The notes: generated by a model not told the origin, from the letters alone. A DNA stretch of 39,587 nucleotides from an uncultured Dialister sp. (GCA_934178345.1 CAKPQG010000022.1:1-39587), one strand, 5' to 3'; positions 7,880-14,857 are shown, counted from the first letter of the stretch. Program-made: numbers and translations.

Positions 7880-8175
7880 GGGGGAAGACAGCAGCAAACC
7901 GATAAGTGACATTTCGTTGCTTGGCAGAATTAGAAATTAGAAATGAGAAATGGTAGAGCGGCGCGGCAAAGATTTATAGCGCCGCCATTTCTATCCTTGG
8001 ATGGCGCATCCGAGAAAGCGGGGGAATCCACGTATGAGAAATCAATATTTTTAGCATTCGCGGCGCTCTATGAATTGTGCGCCGCACCTTCATTTCTCAT
8101 TTCTCATTTCGCATTTCTAATTCACTGGCTGCAGGGGCAACAGTCAGGTGTGCGGGGCTGGTGTCTTCCCTGACA
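7880..8175. repeat. Intergenic mosaic with GAGAAAT heptads and two E-type hairpins
   Basis: A short TTAGAAA/TGAGAAA array at about 7929-7951, a GCGGCGCGG...GCGCCGCC hairpin, then a second hairpin GCGGCGCTCTATGAATTGTG closing with CGCCGC (about 8057-8086), and an inverted array of TTTCTCA/TTTCGCA heptads (8090-8122). The two arrays are in inverted orientation, so the block resembles a long fold-back. No gene is supported. Confidence 0.7.
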
Positions 8176-8448
8176 TCACAAGCGATGCCACTCTACGTCA
8201 TCCTCATCGGTATGACGTCTCTTTTCTGGATGGGCTTTTTCTTCATCCTTCTTCAGCTGATCGGGATGGAGTTCGTAATACTTCTTCTCCCAGTCTTTCA
8301 GTTCGCGCTGGGCGGGCTTCTTGGCCTCCGCCTGCTGGGTATTCTGCGGCGATGGATCCTTGGCGCTCGCGGCGTCAGCGAGGAGAGCGGTGCCCGTGAG
8401 GGCAAGACCTAAGAGAGAAGCGGTGAGGAGTACATTCAGTTTTTTCAT
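8176..8448 (-). CDS. Small exported charged protein of unknown function
   Basis: This 90-residue protein has an N-terminal signal peptide (MKKLNVLLTASLLGLALTG, cleavage likely after ADAASA). The mature segment of about 60 residues is rich in Lys, Glu, Asp and Pro (ELKDWEKKYYELHPDQL, HPEKRRHTDEDD). There are no cysteines, so it is not disulfide-stabilised. No family was recognised. The start at 8446-8448 has AAAGGA upstream, and a possible -10 (TATACT, 8507-8512 on the minus strand) suggests its own promoter. It lies beside the His-rich exported protein at 7490-7864 and shares its size, export and polarity, but not obvious sequence similarity. Confidence 0.7.
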   Translation of the reverse strand: MKKLNVLLTASLLGLALTGTALLADAASAKDPSPQNTQQAEAKKPAQRELKDWEKKYYELHPDQLKKDEEKAHPEKRRHTDEDDVEWHRL

Positions 8449-8514
8449 GATGATTCATCCTTTCTTTCAGGGCGGCAGGGAGCCGCATAAAAAATCTGCT
8501 GTACTCAGTATATA

Positions 8515-8920
8515 TAGAAACGCAGGGAAAGGGAAGGGGAGAAAAAATGAGGAATGAGGAATGAGGAATGAAGGTGGCGGCTTCGCCGCGAATATATATG
8601 GGGCGATGCCCGAAAGTAGTATTCAAGTTACCAGTCACTAGTCACTCGAGGCTCCTAATCCCTAGCCACTAATCCCTAATCCCTGCTTTCAAACTTCAAG
8701 GTTCAGGGTTAGCCCCTTGGGCGTGCTACCCTTTGATTTCATTGGGAAAGAGGTTCAGAAGGTTCTATAGGTTCTGAGGGTAGGGCGGGGAAGGTGCGGC
8801 GCATAAAATAATGAAAGCGCCACGGAGTTTTGAAACTAGCGTTTTTCTCGTATCGCAAACCTAATCCCTAGCCACTCATCCCTGGCTATCAGTCACTAGT
8901 CCCCAGTCCCCAGTCACTAG
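8515..8920. repeat. Intergenic mosaic with GAGGAAT heptads, block G/I, hairpin E, block F
   Basis: GAGGAAT heptads (8547-8570), GGCGGCTTCGCCGC hairpin with GGGGCGATGCCCGAAAGTAG (8575-8614), AGTCACT and TAATCCC heptads (8628-8690), a degenerate GGTTCAG stub, block H (8706-8740), hairpin E (8793-8825), block F (8829-8860) and heptads to the stop at 8921. This is two tandem mosaic units with no gene. Confidence 0.75.
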
Positions 8921-9256
8921 TCACTGATTTCCCTCTTCCTTCGGTGTTGCGGGTGCGTCTTGGGCCGGCGTCCGGTCGTGCTCGTTCTGATGATGAGCTC
9001 GGTTATCCATTTTAGGACTTGGCTGTTCCATCATGGGCGCGCGCTGTTCTTCTTTTCTGGGACGGGCTGCGGGCGGGGGCATTTTGTCCCGTTTGTCCAG
9101 CTTATCTTTTTTATCCTTCCCGAAGGTTTCCATGATTTTGGGGCGGTTCATCTGTGCCCAGTCTCTGTAGGCAGGGGCATCATTCACGAGGAAGGAGGCC
9201 GCGGCGCTCATCATGGAGATGATCGCGAGTGCGATGCAGACGACGATCTTTTTCAT
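8921..9256 (-). CDS. Membrane-anchored or exported Pro/charged protein, third gene of the padR operon
   Basis: This 111-residue protein has one N-terminal hydrophobic segment (VVCIALAIISMMSAAASFLV), either an uncleaved anchor or a signal peptide. A hydrophilic tail rich in Pro, Lys, Asp, Met and Gln follows (KDKKDKLDKRDKMPPPAARP). No known family was recognised. Its ATG overlaps the stop of the DUF1700 gene (ATGA at 9253-9256), so the two are translationally coupled. The last codon before the TGA stop runs directly into the flanking TGACTAG heptads. Its role is presumably tied to the envelope function of the operon. Confidence 0.72.
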   Translation of the reverse strand: MKKIVVCIALAIISMMSAAASFLVNDAPAYRDWAQMNRPKIMETFGKDKKDKLDKRDKMPPPAARPRKEEQRAPMMEQPSPKMDNRAHHQNEHDRTPAQDAPATPKEEGNQ

Positions 9257-9861
9257 TTTCCTTCACCGCCTTTCTCTTCTTTGGAAAAGGAATCCTGCAG
9301 GGCGCGGCTGCCTTCTCGTCCGATGAAGAAGATGGCGAGCGCGGCGGAGAGGCCTGCGACGCCGATGGAGAGTTTCGTCATGAGGTGGAGGCCGGGCAGC
9401 GGCATGACGCCGGGCAGCGGGGCGAACTCGATAGAGATGAGGGCAAGGACCAGAAGGGTCGCGCAGATAAGAATGAGAGCGAGGAGAAGGCTGGCGCCGT
9501 AGAGCAGGCGTGAGGTGAGATGCGCCGCCCTTTCCGCGGCTGCGGGCAGCTTTGGGCTGACTTCGTCCCAGGCTTCGCTCGCTTTGCGGGCCGCTGTGGT
9601 CGCGGCTTCCTTCGCGGCTTCCTTCGCATCATCGGTGAGGCGCACACCTTTTGACTTCTCATCAACGACACCCTCTGAAGTGTAGGACTCGTAGATGTCC
9701 TTCGGGCTTCCGAGCTCCTTCGCGATGGCCTCTTCGGTAAGCCCGCGCTTCTTTCCTTCTTCGAAGTGGGCTTCGTAGTCAGCGAGGATCTCTTCCACCT
9801 CGCTCTTCTTCGCATTTCTGAAATAGTAGCGGAGAAGGTCTAAAAATTCTGTTTTGTTCAT
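9253..9861 (-). CDS. DUF1700-family membrane protein
   Basis: This 202-residue protein has an N-terminal helical module typical of DUF1700/HAAS proteins (NKTEFLDLLRYYFRNA, then DYEAHFEEGKKRG and a short amphipathic helix), followed by two transmembrane segments (about 135-162 and 170-192). In Firmicutes such proteins are usually encoded directly downstream of a PadR regulator and are linked to envelope stress or cell-surface change. The molecular activity is unknown. The start overlaps the padR stop by 4 bp (ATGA, 9858-9861), and the stop overlaps the next gene by 4 bp. Confidence 0.85.
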   Translation of the reverse strand: MNKTEFLDLLRYYFRNAKKSEVEEILADYEAHFEEGKKRGLTEEAIAKELGSPKDIYESYTSEGVVDEKSKGVRLTDDAKEAAKEAATTAARKASEAWDEVSPKLPAAAERAAHLTSRLLYGASLLLALILICATLLVLALISIEFAPLPGVMPLPGLHLMTKLSIGVAGLSAALAIFFIGREGSRALQDSFSKEEKGGEGK

Positions 9862-10181
9862 TGAGGCTCGCCTCCTTCTTGCATGAGCTTCTGTACGGCT
9901 TTGTTAAATTCCTGCCATTCTTTGACAGACTCTTTGAATTCTTTGCGCCCGCTGTCGGTGATGCGGTAGTACTTCCTTGGCGGGCCATTGTGCGACTCGG
10001 CGAGATAGGTATCGACGAGTCCATCCTTCTTGAAACGGTTGAGGAGCGGGTAAATGGTGCCTTCAGACATTTCGATGTATTTGGAAATCTCTGTCACCAG
10101 CTCGTAACCGTAGAAGTCTTTCCGGCGGAGCATGGAGAGTACGACGATCTCCATCACTCCCTTCTTGAGTTGGACGTTCAT
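9858..10181 (-). CDS. PadR-family transcriptional repressor
   Basis: This 107-residue winged-helix regulator has the PadR signature: LKKGVMEIVVLSMLRRKDFYGYEL at the N-terminus (helix 1 and the YGYE motif), then GTIYPLLNRFKKDGLV (recognition helix) and a GPPRKYYRIT wing. A short C-terminal helix serves for dimerisation. PadR proteins of this size repress their own operon and release DNA on binding a ligand or a partner. It is the first gene of a three-gene overlapping operon. Its probable operator is the GTACTTTG...CAAGGTAC dyad at 10257-10277 inside the promoter. The ribosome site AAAGGAG lies 5 nt before the ATG. Confidence 0.92.
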   Translation of the reverse strand: MNVQLKKGVMEIVVLSMLRRKDFYGYELVTEISKYIEMSEGTIYPLLNRFKKDGLVDTYLAESHNGPPRKYYRITDSGRKEFKESVKEWQEFNKAVQKLMQEGGEPQ

Positions 10182-10210
10182 GATCGCTCCTTTCTTTAGG
10201 GAAATGCGGA

Positions 10211-10222
10211 TCGCATATGCGA
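10211..10222. repeat. 12-bp perfect palindrome in the padR leader
   Basis: TCGCATATGCGA lies about 30 bp upstream of the padR start codon, downstream of the predicted transcription start. It may be a small hairpin or a second protein-binding site. Confidence 0.3.
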
Positions 10223-10243
10223 CCTTGGCTCTCAGCTGCTAAT

Positions 10244-10277
10244 ACTATATCACAAGGTACTTTGTAATGCAAGGTAC
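10244..10277 (-). promoter_or_regulatory. padR operon promoter with overlapping operator dyad
   Basis: On the minus strand, TTGCAT (10267-10272) is followed by a 17-bp spacer and TATAGT (10244-10249). A dyad GTACTTTG-TAATG-CAAGGTAC (plus strand 10257-10277, one mismatch) covers the -35 and spacer, and the half-site TACCTTG occurs twice. This is the geometry expected for PadR self-repression. Confidence 0.7.
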
Positions 10278-10284
10278 TAAATGA

Positions 10285-10920
10285 TAAAAGAGTCGAGGGG
10301 ATTGGGGCCTGCTGTTCCTTGATTGTGGGTGAAAGCTTTGTGCAAATGAGGAATGAGGAATGAGGAATGGTGGTGCGGCGCAAAAATAATGAAGCGCCGC
10401 GGAGTATCAATAGGGCGATGCCCGAAGGTAGTATGTAGTCACCAGTCACTAGTCACCAGTCACTCCTAATCCCCAATCCCTAATCCCTAGCTACTCATCC
10501 CTTGGTCATTGGGGCGTACCGTCCCTTGATTGTGAATGAAAGTTCTACGCTCTAGTTAGGAGTGAGGAGTGAAGGTACGGCGCATAAAATTAGGAAGCGC
10601 CGAGGAATTTTGATAGCTCTTCGCGCCGTCGTCAGAGGGGCGTAGCCGAGAAATCTCTATGGCAGAACGCTCATTGCCTGATGTGAGGGGCACCAAGATA
10701 TCGTTTTTCATCGGCGCATGCACGCTGATTCCCGCAGCGCAGTAGAGATCCCTCGGCTACGCTCGGGATGACGATGGCGAAGAATCCCAGTCACTAGTCA
10801 CCAGTCACCGGTCACTCCCAATCCCTAAACCCCAGCCACTCATCTCTGCTTTCAAATTGTTATGCGCCGTACCACACCTGTTGGACCCGCTAAATCCAAA
10901 ACCTTAAACGCAAGGCTCAA
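10285..10920. repeat. Intergenic mosaic, two units, with fold-back J copy 2
   Basis: GAGGAAT heptads (10346-10368), hairpin E (10372-10404), block G, heptads A/B (10440-10500), block H, GAGGAGT heptads, hairpin E (10572-10603), fold-back J (10627-10775), then heptads to about 10850 and a TTATGCGCCGTACCACACC half-hairpin. No gene is supported here. Confidence 0.8.
10627..10775. repeat. Fold-back element family J, copy 2
   Basis: Inverted ends CGTCGTCAGAGGGGCGTAGC and GCTACGCTCGGGATGACGAT. The centre shares TGATGTGAGG and ATCGGCGCATGCACGCTGAT with the copy at 3615-3764, and it sits at the same point of the mosaic. Confidence 0.7.
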
Positions 10921-10930
10921 AAATTTCCAT

Positions 10931-10959
10931 TTGACAAACCTGCGTGTATCCGTTATACT
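10931..10959 (+). promoter_or_regulatory. Promoter of the Ile T-box leader and LIV-binding protein gene
   Basis: TTGACA (10931-10936), a 17-bp spacer and TATACT (10954-10959): a near-consensus housekeeping promoter. The transcript would carry about 520 nt of leader. Confidence 0.85.
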
Positions 10960-10984
10960 TGCAATCAAGTTCAAACAAGTACAT

Positions 10985-11196
10985 GCTGTGAACGAGAGGA
11001 AATCGGAAGTTCGAAGCCTCAGAGAGCCGGTGGATGGTGAAAACCGGTGCGACGTATCCGTGATCTATCACTCGTGAGCTTCCTGGCCGAAGGTAGTAGG
11101 CTCGGACGGATGTCCCCGTTACGGAATAGCCATTAAAGTATAATGCAGGGTGGTACCGCGATCTCGCCCCTGTCCCAGAGTGGACAGGGGCTTTTT
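10985..11196 (+). ncRNA. T-box riboswitch, specifier AUC (isoleucine), first antiterminator/terminator
   Basis: Stem I runs from about 10990 to 11080. The basal helix is ACGAG/CTCGT, the conserved AGAGAGCCGGTGGATGGTGA terminal region is near 11021, and the specifier loop reads ATC followed by A at 11067-11070, giving Ile. The T-box core AGGGTGGTACCGCG ends at 11160. It is followed by the terminator stem GCCCCTGTCC-CAGAGT-GGACAGGGGC and a T run (to about 11196). Uncharged tRNA-Ile should stabilise the antiterminator. The specifier matches a branched-chain amino acid binding protein downstream. Confidence 0.88.
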
Positions 11197-11218
11197 GATT
11201 TCCGGTACGCCCCTTGGC

Positions 11219-11284
11219 AGAGTATAAATGCAAGGTGGTACCACGCAGAAGCGTCCTTGCCCTTTCGGGGCAGGGACTTTTTTC
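11219..11284 (+). ncRNA. Second T-box antiterminator/terminator module (no stem I)
   Basis: GAGTATAAATGCAAGGTGGTACCACG repeats the sequence before the first T-box core; the core itself is GGTGGTACCACG at 11234-11245. The terminator is GTCCTTGCCC-TTTC-GGGGCAGGGAC followed by T6 (11252-11284). Only 38 nt separate it from the first terminator, too little for a stem I. Confidence 0.8.
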
Positions 11285-11299
11285 TTGGACCATTTGCTG

Positions 11300-11376
11300 A
11301 TGGTGAGTGATAAGCCGGAGTGGTACCGCGCCAAAGCGCCTCCGATGAGAGTATTCTCATCGGAGGCTTTTTTTAT
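11300..11376 (+). ncRNA. Third T-box antiterminator/terminator module (no stem I)
   Basis: Core TGGTACCGCG at 11321-11330, terminator GCCTCCGATGAGA-GTAT-TCTCATCGGAGGC followed by T7 (11338-11376). The core-to-core spacing is 84 nt, against 86 nt between modules 1 and 2. Stem I is again missing. Confidence 0.8.
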
Positions 11377-11485
11377 GAGGAAGGGGATAGGATACGCCAC
11401 CTCCTTCCTGATTTCCTAAATAACACATGACACACAACAAACGATCAAGAACGATTTGCTATTGACAACCAAAGGAGAACTAAAA

Positions 11486-12646
11486 ATGGAAATGAAGAAA
11501 ATGATGAAGAGAGCAGGACTTGGACTGATGCTGGCAGCTGCGATGGCAGGTCTGGCAGGATGCGGCGGCAATGGAAGCAAGGAAAGCGCTTCGAAGCCGG
11601 CAGCAGGCGCGAAGGTCGCAAAGGTGGGCTTCCTGAATGGCGTATCGGGCGGTGTCGCTTCGTATGGTCTCGCGGAGAAGGAAGGCTTTGATCTGGCGGT
11701 CGAAGAAGTCAATAAGGAAGGCAAGATTCACTTCGATGTCGAAATGGCGGATACGAAGGGCAATGTGCAGCAGTGCGTGAGTGCGGCGCAGAAGATGATC
11801 GCGGCGAAGAAGGTGCTGGTCGTAGGCCCCTTGATTTCCGGTGAATACAAAGCAGTCGGCCCTCTCTTCCAGAAGGCGCAGATCCCGCTCCTCGGCGCAG
11901 CGACCACCGCAGAAGGCCTCATCGAGATCGGTGACTACATGTTCAGAAACTGCGTGCCGGAGTCGAAGAACATCCCGCAGACCGTGCAGAAAACGCACAA
12001 GCTCCTCGGCTATAAGAATGTGGCTGTCCTCTACTCGAACAACAACGAGCATCAGGTCTCTGCCTACAAGACCTTCGTGAAGGCGCTCGAAGCGGAGGGC
12101 GTGAATATCGTCGCGACGGAAACCTTCGCAGATAAGGATACGGACTTCTCCGCGCAGCTGACGAAGATCCACAATGTGAATCCGGATGCGGTCGTCGTTG
12201 CCGGTTACTATCAGGAAGGCGGCCTCATCCTGAAGAAGATGAGAGAAATGGGAATGAATCAGCCTGTCCTCGGGGATAACGGCTTCGTTTCGCCGGAACT
12301 CATCAAGATCGCTGGCGCAGCGGCTGACAATGTGTATGTCTCCTCTATGTGGTCTGCTGACCGCAACAGCCAGGCGACCAAAGACTTCGTGAAGAACTTC
12401 AAGGCGAAGTACAATCACGATCCGGACAACTTCGCCGCTTGCGCGTATGTCTCTGTGAAGCTCGCTGCGAAAGCGATGGAAGATGCCGGCACCACAACGG
12501 ATTCGAAGAAAGTCAGAGAGGCTCTTGCGAATGTAAAGAATTTCGAGTCCGCTGTCGGACCGATGACCTTCAATAACTCCGGGGATCCGGATGTCGACCT
12601 CGTCCTCCTCAAGGTCGAAGGCGGAAAGTATGTGACGCTGAACTAG
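11486..12646 (+). CDS. livJ: Branched-chain amino acid ABC transporter substrate-binding lipoprotein (LivJ-like)
   Basis: This 386-residue type I periplasmic binding protein should capture Leu/Ile/Val for an ABC importer. It has a lipoprotein signal peptide with lipobox LAGC (C26) and two Rossmann-like lobes, starting KVGFLNGVSGGVASYG and containing the typical VVGPLISGEYKAVGPL ligand-lobe segment and VLGDNGFVSPELIKIAG. The ATG at 11486 (AAAGGAG 8 nt upstream) is chosen over an in-frame ATG at 11456. It is preceded by the Ile-type T-box leader with three terminators, which fits amino-acid-starvation control. No livH/M/G/F genes adjoin it. A terminator follows directly, so the permease and ATPase must lie elsewhere. 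The stop TAG is the first triplet of a TAGTGAC heptad array. Confidence 0.9.
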   Translation: MEMKKMMKRAGLGLMLAAAMAGLAGCGGNGSKESASKPAAGAKVAKVGFLNGVSGGVASYGLAEKEGFDLAVEEVNKEGKIHFDVEMADTKGNVQQCVSAAQKMIAAKKVLVVGPLISGEYKAVGPLFQKAQIPLLGAATTAEGLIEIGDYMFRNCVPESKNIPQTVQKTHKLLGYKNVAVLYSNNNEHQVSAYKTFVKALEAEGVNIVATETFADKDTDFSAQLTKIHNVNPDAVVVAGYYQEGGLILKKMREMGMNQPVLGDNGFVSPELIKIAGAAADNVYVSSMWSADRNSQATKDFVKNFKAKYNHDPDNFAACAYVSVKLAAKAMEDAGTTTDSKKVREALANVKNFESAVGPMTFNNSGDPDVDLVLLKVEGGKYVTLN

Positions 12647-12670
12647 TGACTAGGGACTGGTGACTAGGGA
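12647..12670. repeat. Short TAGTGAC-type heptad stub at the livJ stop
   Basis: TAGTGACTAGGGACTGGTGACTAGGG begins with the stop codon of livJ and leads straight into a bidirectional terminator. This is the shortest repeat block in the window. Confidence 0.75.
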
Positions 12671-12708
12671 AACAAAAAAACGCAGCTTGATACGGCTGCG
12701 TTTTTTAC
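12671..12708. terminator. Bidirectional terminator between livJ and the TonB-C-like gene
   Basis: AAAAAAACGCAGC-TTGATACG-GCTGCGTTTTTT: an 8-bp GC-rich stem flanked by A7 and T6, so it works on both strands for the convergent genes. Confidence 0.85.
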
Positions 12709-12726
12709 TTGCCAATCATCCATCAT

Positions 12727-13422
12727 TTACACCTGCACCGGGATCAGGACTTCGGAGCCGATGGTCTCGCCGTCGGGATTCTGCGCGGGAGTGAAGGTCC
12801 ATGTCTTTACGGAAGCGGTCACGTATTTTGAAAGCGTCTTGAAATCAGCGCCGGATATCTGCTCATCCTTTACGACTTCGGGAGCGCCATCCATCGTGCC
12901 GTCGCTCTTCACGTAGACTTTCACGGTGAGGATGGGGTGAGCGTTTCTCTCAGCGGCTTCGCGGACTTCATCGGACATGTCTTTCAGGACTTGTGAGGCG
13001 GGGGCGGCGGGGACGGAAATCATGGTGGAAATGAAGCGGAGCGGGATGGTCACGCTTGTTGAGACGGATCTGTCACCGCGTTTCGCCGGCTGGAACTGCC
13101 AGAGGTTCACGGAATCTATGGCGTACTGGTCGAGAATGATAGAGCCGGAGCTCTCCGCAACGGAAGCATTCGCTGCCGTCCCGTCTTCGGTGACAGTGAG
13201 GGCGATGAGCGTACTCGTGCTGTGCGGGAGCTGAGACATCGCTTCCTGAATAGCGGCGTTCTGCGGTGCCATTTTGTGAGATCTAAGCGACGGCGGGACC
13301 TGCTGCGCTTCCGTGAGCGGGGTGCCGTCTTTATCCAGGTACACGCCGCCTGCGGGAACGGCAGCCGATGCAGAGGCTGCGAGCGCCAAGGTGAGCAGGC
13401 TTGTGAGAATGAGTTTTTTCAT
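12727..13422 (-). CDS. Exported protein with two TonB-C-like domains
   Basis: This 231-residue protein has a cleavable signal peptide (MKKLILTSLLTLALAASASA, about 20 residues). Two similar modules follow: about 65-145 (STLIALTVTEDGTAANASVA...VNLWQFQPAKRGD...VTIPLRF) and about 165-231 (HPILTVKVYVKSDGTMDG...SVKTWTFTPAQNPDG...VLIPVQV). Both match the TonB C-terminal fold (v-v...G.v....v..s.G...D..a...v..W.F.Pa). TonB itself has an N-terminal membrane anchor and Pro-rich spacer. Here there is neither, so the protein is probably a periplasmic TonB-like adaptor rather than an energy transducer. The start at 13420-13422 has AAAGGAG 7 nt upstream. The fold supports a diderm host. Confidence 0.75.
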   Translation of the reverse strand: MKKLILTSLLTLALAASASAAVPAGGVYLDKDGTPLTEAQQVPPSLRSHKMAPQNAAIQEAMSQLPHSTSTLIALTVTEDGTAANASVAESSGSIILDQYAIDSVNLWQFQPAKRGDRSVSTSVTIPLRFISTMISVPAAPASQVLKDMSDEVREAAERNAHPILTVKVYVKSDGTMDGAPEVVKDEQISGADFKTLSKYVTASVKTWTFTPAQNPDGETIGSEVLIPVQV

Positions 13423-13429
13423 CAGAGTT

Positions 13430-13750
13430 CTCCTTTGAATGGTAAATGGAAGCTTTATGTTTCTTTCATTTATTCTAATGAATAAGGGGAATTTCTGCAA
13501 GGGGAAGGTTCAGGGTTAGCCCGTGGGATGGCTCGCCCTTTGATTCCGTTTGTAAGCATTGCTTGAATGAGAAATGAGAAATGAGAAATGGTGGTGCGGC
13601 GCATAAAAATATAGAAGCGCCGCGGAGTATAAATAGGGCGATGTCCGTTTGAGACTTGGAGATTTTAGAAGTCAGATGTCTCCCAGTCTCCCAGTCCCCA
13701 GACACTAGACACTAGACACTAGTCACCAGTCACTAGTCACTAGACACTAG
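13430..13750. repeat. Intergenic mosaic in the order C-H-D-E-G-A
   Basis: GGTTCAG stub and block H (13507-13545), GAGAAAT heptads (13566-13589), hairpin E (13590-13627), block G (GTATAAATAGGGCGATG, 13628-13644), an 8-bp AGTCTCCC run (13675-13700), ACACTAG and AGTCACT heptads (13702-13752). The array supplies the dacF stop codon. Confidence 0.8.
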
Positions 13751-14551
13751 TCACTTCTCCATCCCAAATCCGTAATCCAAAAGTGCGGCGGCTTCGGTGA
13801 AGCGGCTGTCCCAGCCGGCGTGCATGATGACGGCGATCAGTGTCTTGCCATGTCTTGTGGCGGCCGCGGTGAGGCAGCCCTGTGCGGCGCGGGTGTAGCC
13901 GGTCTTGACGCCGATGGCGCCGTCATAGGTGAAGAGAAGATGATTGGTATTCGTGCAGGGAAGATTTTTGTTCGGGCGTTCGTAGTGGACCTGCTTGCTC
14001 TTGGTAGAGACGATTTGCCTGAAATCTTTGTGTCGAAGACCGTACTGCGCGATTTTCGCCATGTCGCGGGCTGTCGAGTAGTGATTTTCATCCGGCATGC
14101 CGTTCGCATTGACGAAATGGGTGCTCTCTGCTCCGATGGCGCGGGCTTTTTCATTCATCATGGAAGCGAAATGGTTCACGTTTCCGCCGATGGCTTCTGC
14201 GATGGCGGTGGCTGCTCCGTTATCGGAGATCAGCATCATCTGGTAAGTCAGATCTCCAAGGTGGATCCATTCGCCGCCGTAGAGCTCGGTGGATTCGACG
14301 TTGGCGGCATTCGCACTGATGGCGATGGTTTTGAGCGGATTTCCCTTTTCCAGGGCGAGGATGCAGGTCATCATCTTCGTCATGCTGGCAGGGTATTCGC
14401 GTTTGTCCGCATTTTTTTCATAGAGGACTTCGCCGGTCTTCGCGTCCATCAGGATCGCGGCATCAGCCGTGAGCAGGGGCGCGGCGGCTGATGTGGGAAG
14501 GGCGGTGAGTGAGAGGAAGAAAAGGATGAGAAGATGAATGAGAAATTTCAT
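13751..14551 (-). CDS. dacF: D-alanyl-D-alanine carboxypeptidase (DacF/PBP5-type), short form
   Basis: It trims the terminal D-Ala from peptidoglycan pentapeptides in the periplasm. The 266 residues start with a signal peptide (to about residue 23). The serine-peptidase S11 motifs are intact: SMTK with nucleophile S56 and K59, SDN at 109-111, and KTG at 216-218. The usual C-terminal PBP5 beta domain and amphipathic anchor are missing (family members are commonly near 380 residues). The enzyme is therefore a bare catalytic domain, probably soluble. The stop TGA (13751-13753) is embedded in the repeat reading GAGAAGTGACTAGTG, so loss of a 3' part to the repeat is possible, although natural short forms exist. 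The ATG has AAGGAG 5 nt upstream. Confidence 0.88.
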   Translation of the reverse strand: MKFLIHLLILFFLSLTALPTSAAAPLLTADAAILMDAKTGEVLYEKNADKREYPASMTKMMTCILALEKGNPLKTIAISANAANVESTELYGGEWIHLGDLTYQMMLISDNGAATAIAEAIGGNVNHFASMMNEKARAIGAESTHFVNANGMPDENHYSTARDMAKIAQYGLRHKDFRQIVSTKSKQVHYERPNKNLPCTNTNHLLFTYDGAIGVKTGYTRAAQGCLTAAATRHGKTLIAVIMHAGWDSRFTEAAALLDYGFGMEK

Positions 14552-14559
14552 GTTTGCTC

Positions 14560-14794
14560 CTTCTTTGGTATCAGGGTTAGCTCGTGGGGCGGGGCGCCCT
14601 TTGATTCCGTTTGAAAGCTTTGCTTGAATGAGAAATTAGAAATGCGAAATGAGAAATGGTGGTGCGGCGCAAAAAAAATAAGGAAGCGCCGCGGAGTATA
14701 GATGGTGGCGATGCCCGCAGGTGGTATTTCAGTCACTAGTCACAAGTCACAAGTCACTAGCCACACATCCCTGCTTTCAAACTTTCCTTACATC
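14560..14794. repeat. Intergenic mosaic (H-D-E-G-A-B)
   Basis: Block H (14573-14610), TTAGAAA/TGCGAAA/TGAGAAA heptads (14633-14658), hairpin E (14660-14696), block G (14697-14730), AGTCACT/AGTCACA heptads (14730-14765). No gene is present; ORFs here are low-complexity. Confidence 0.75.
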
Positions 14795-14831
14795 AAAAAC
14801 GCCCTCTGCCTTCGCGGCAAAGGGCGTTATC
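14795..14831 (-). terminator. Intrinsic terminator of the purine permease gene
   Basis: Minus strand AACGCCC-TT-TGCC-GCGAA-GGCA-GA-GGGCGTTTTT: a two-part stem and T run 27 nt after the stop codon. Confidence 0.85.
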
Positions 14832-14857
14832 GTGATTTCCAAAAGCTGCCGCAGCTC

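Noticed and set aside
13430..13750. Possible CRISPR array, because of regularly repeated short units
   Set aside because: Units are 7 bp with no unique spacers and no cas genes nearby; this is tandem repetition, not repeat-spacer structure.
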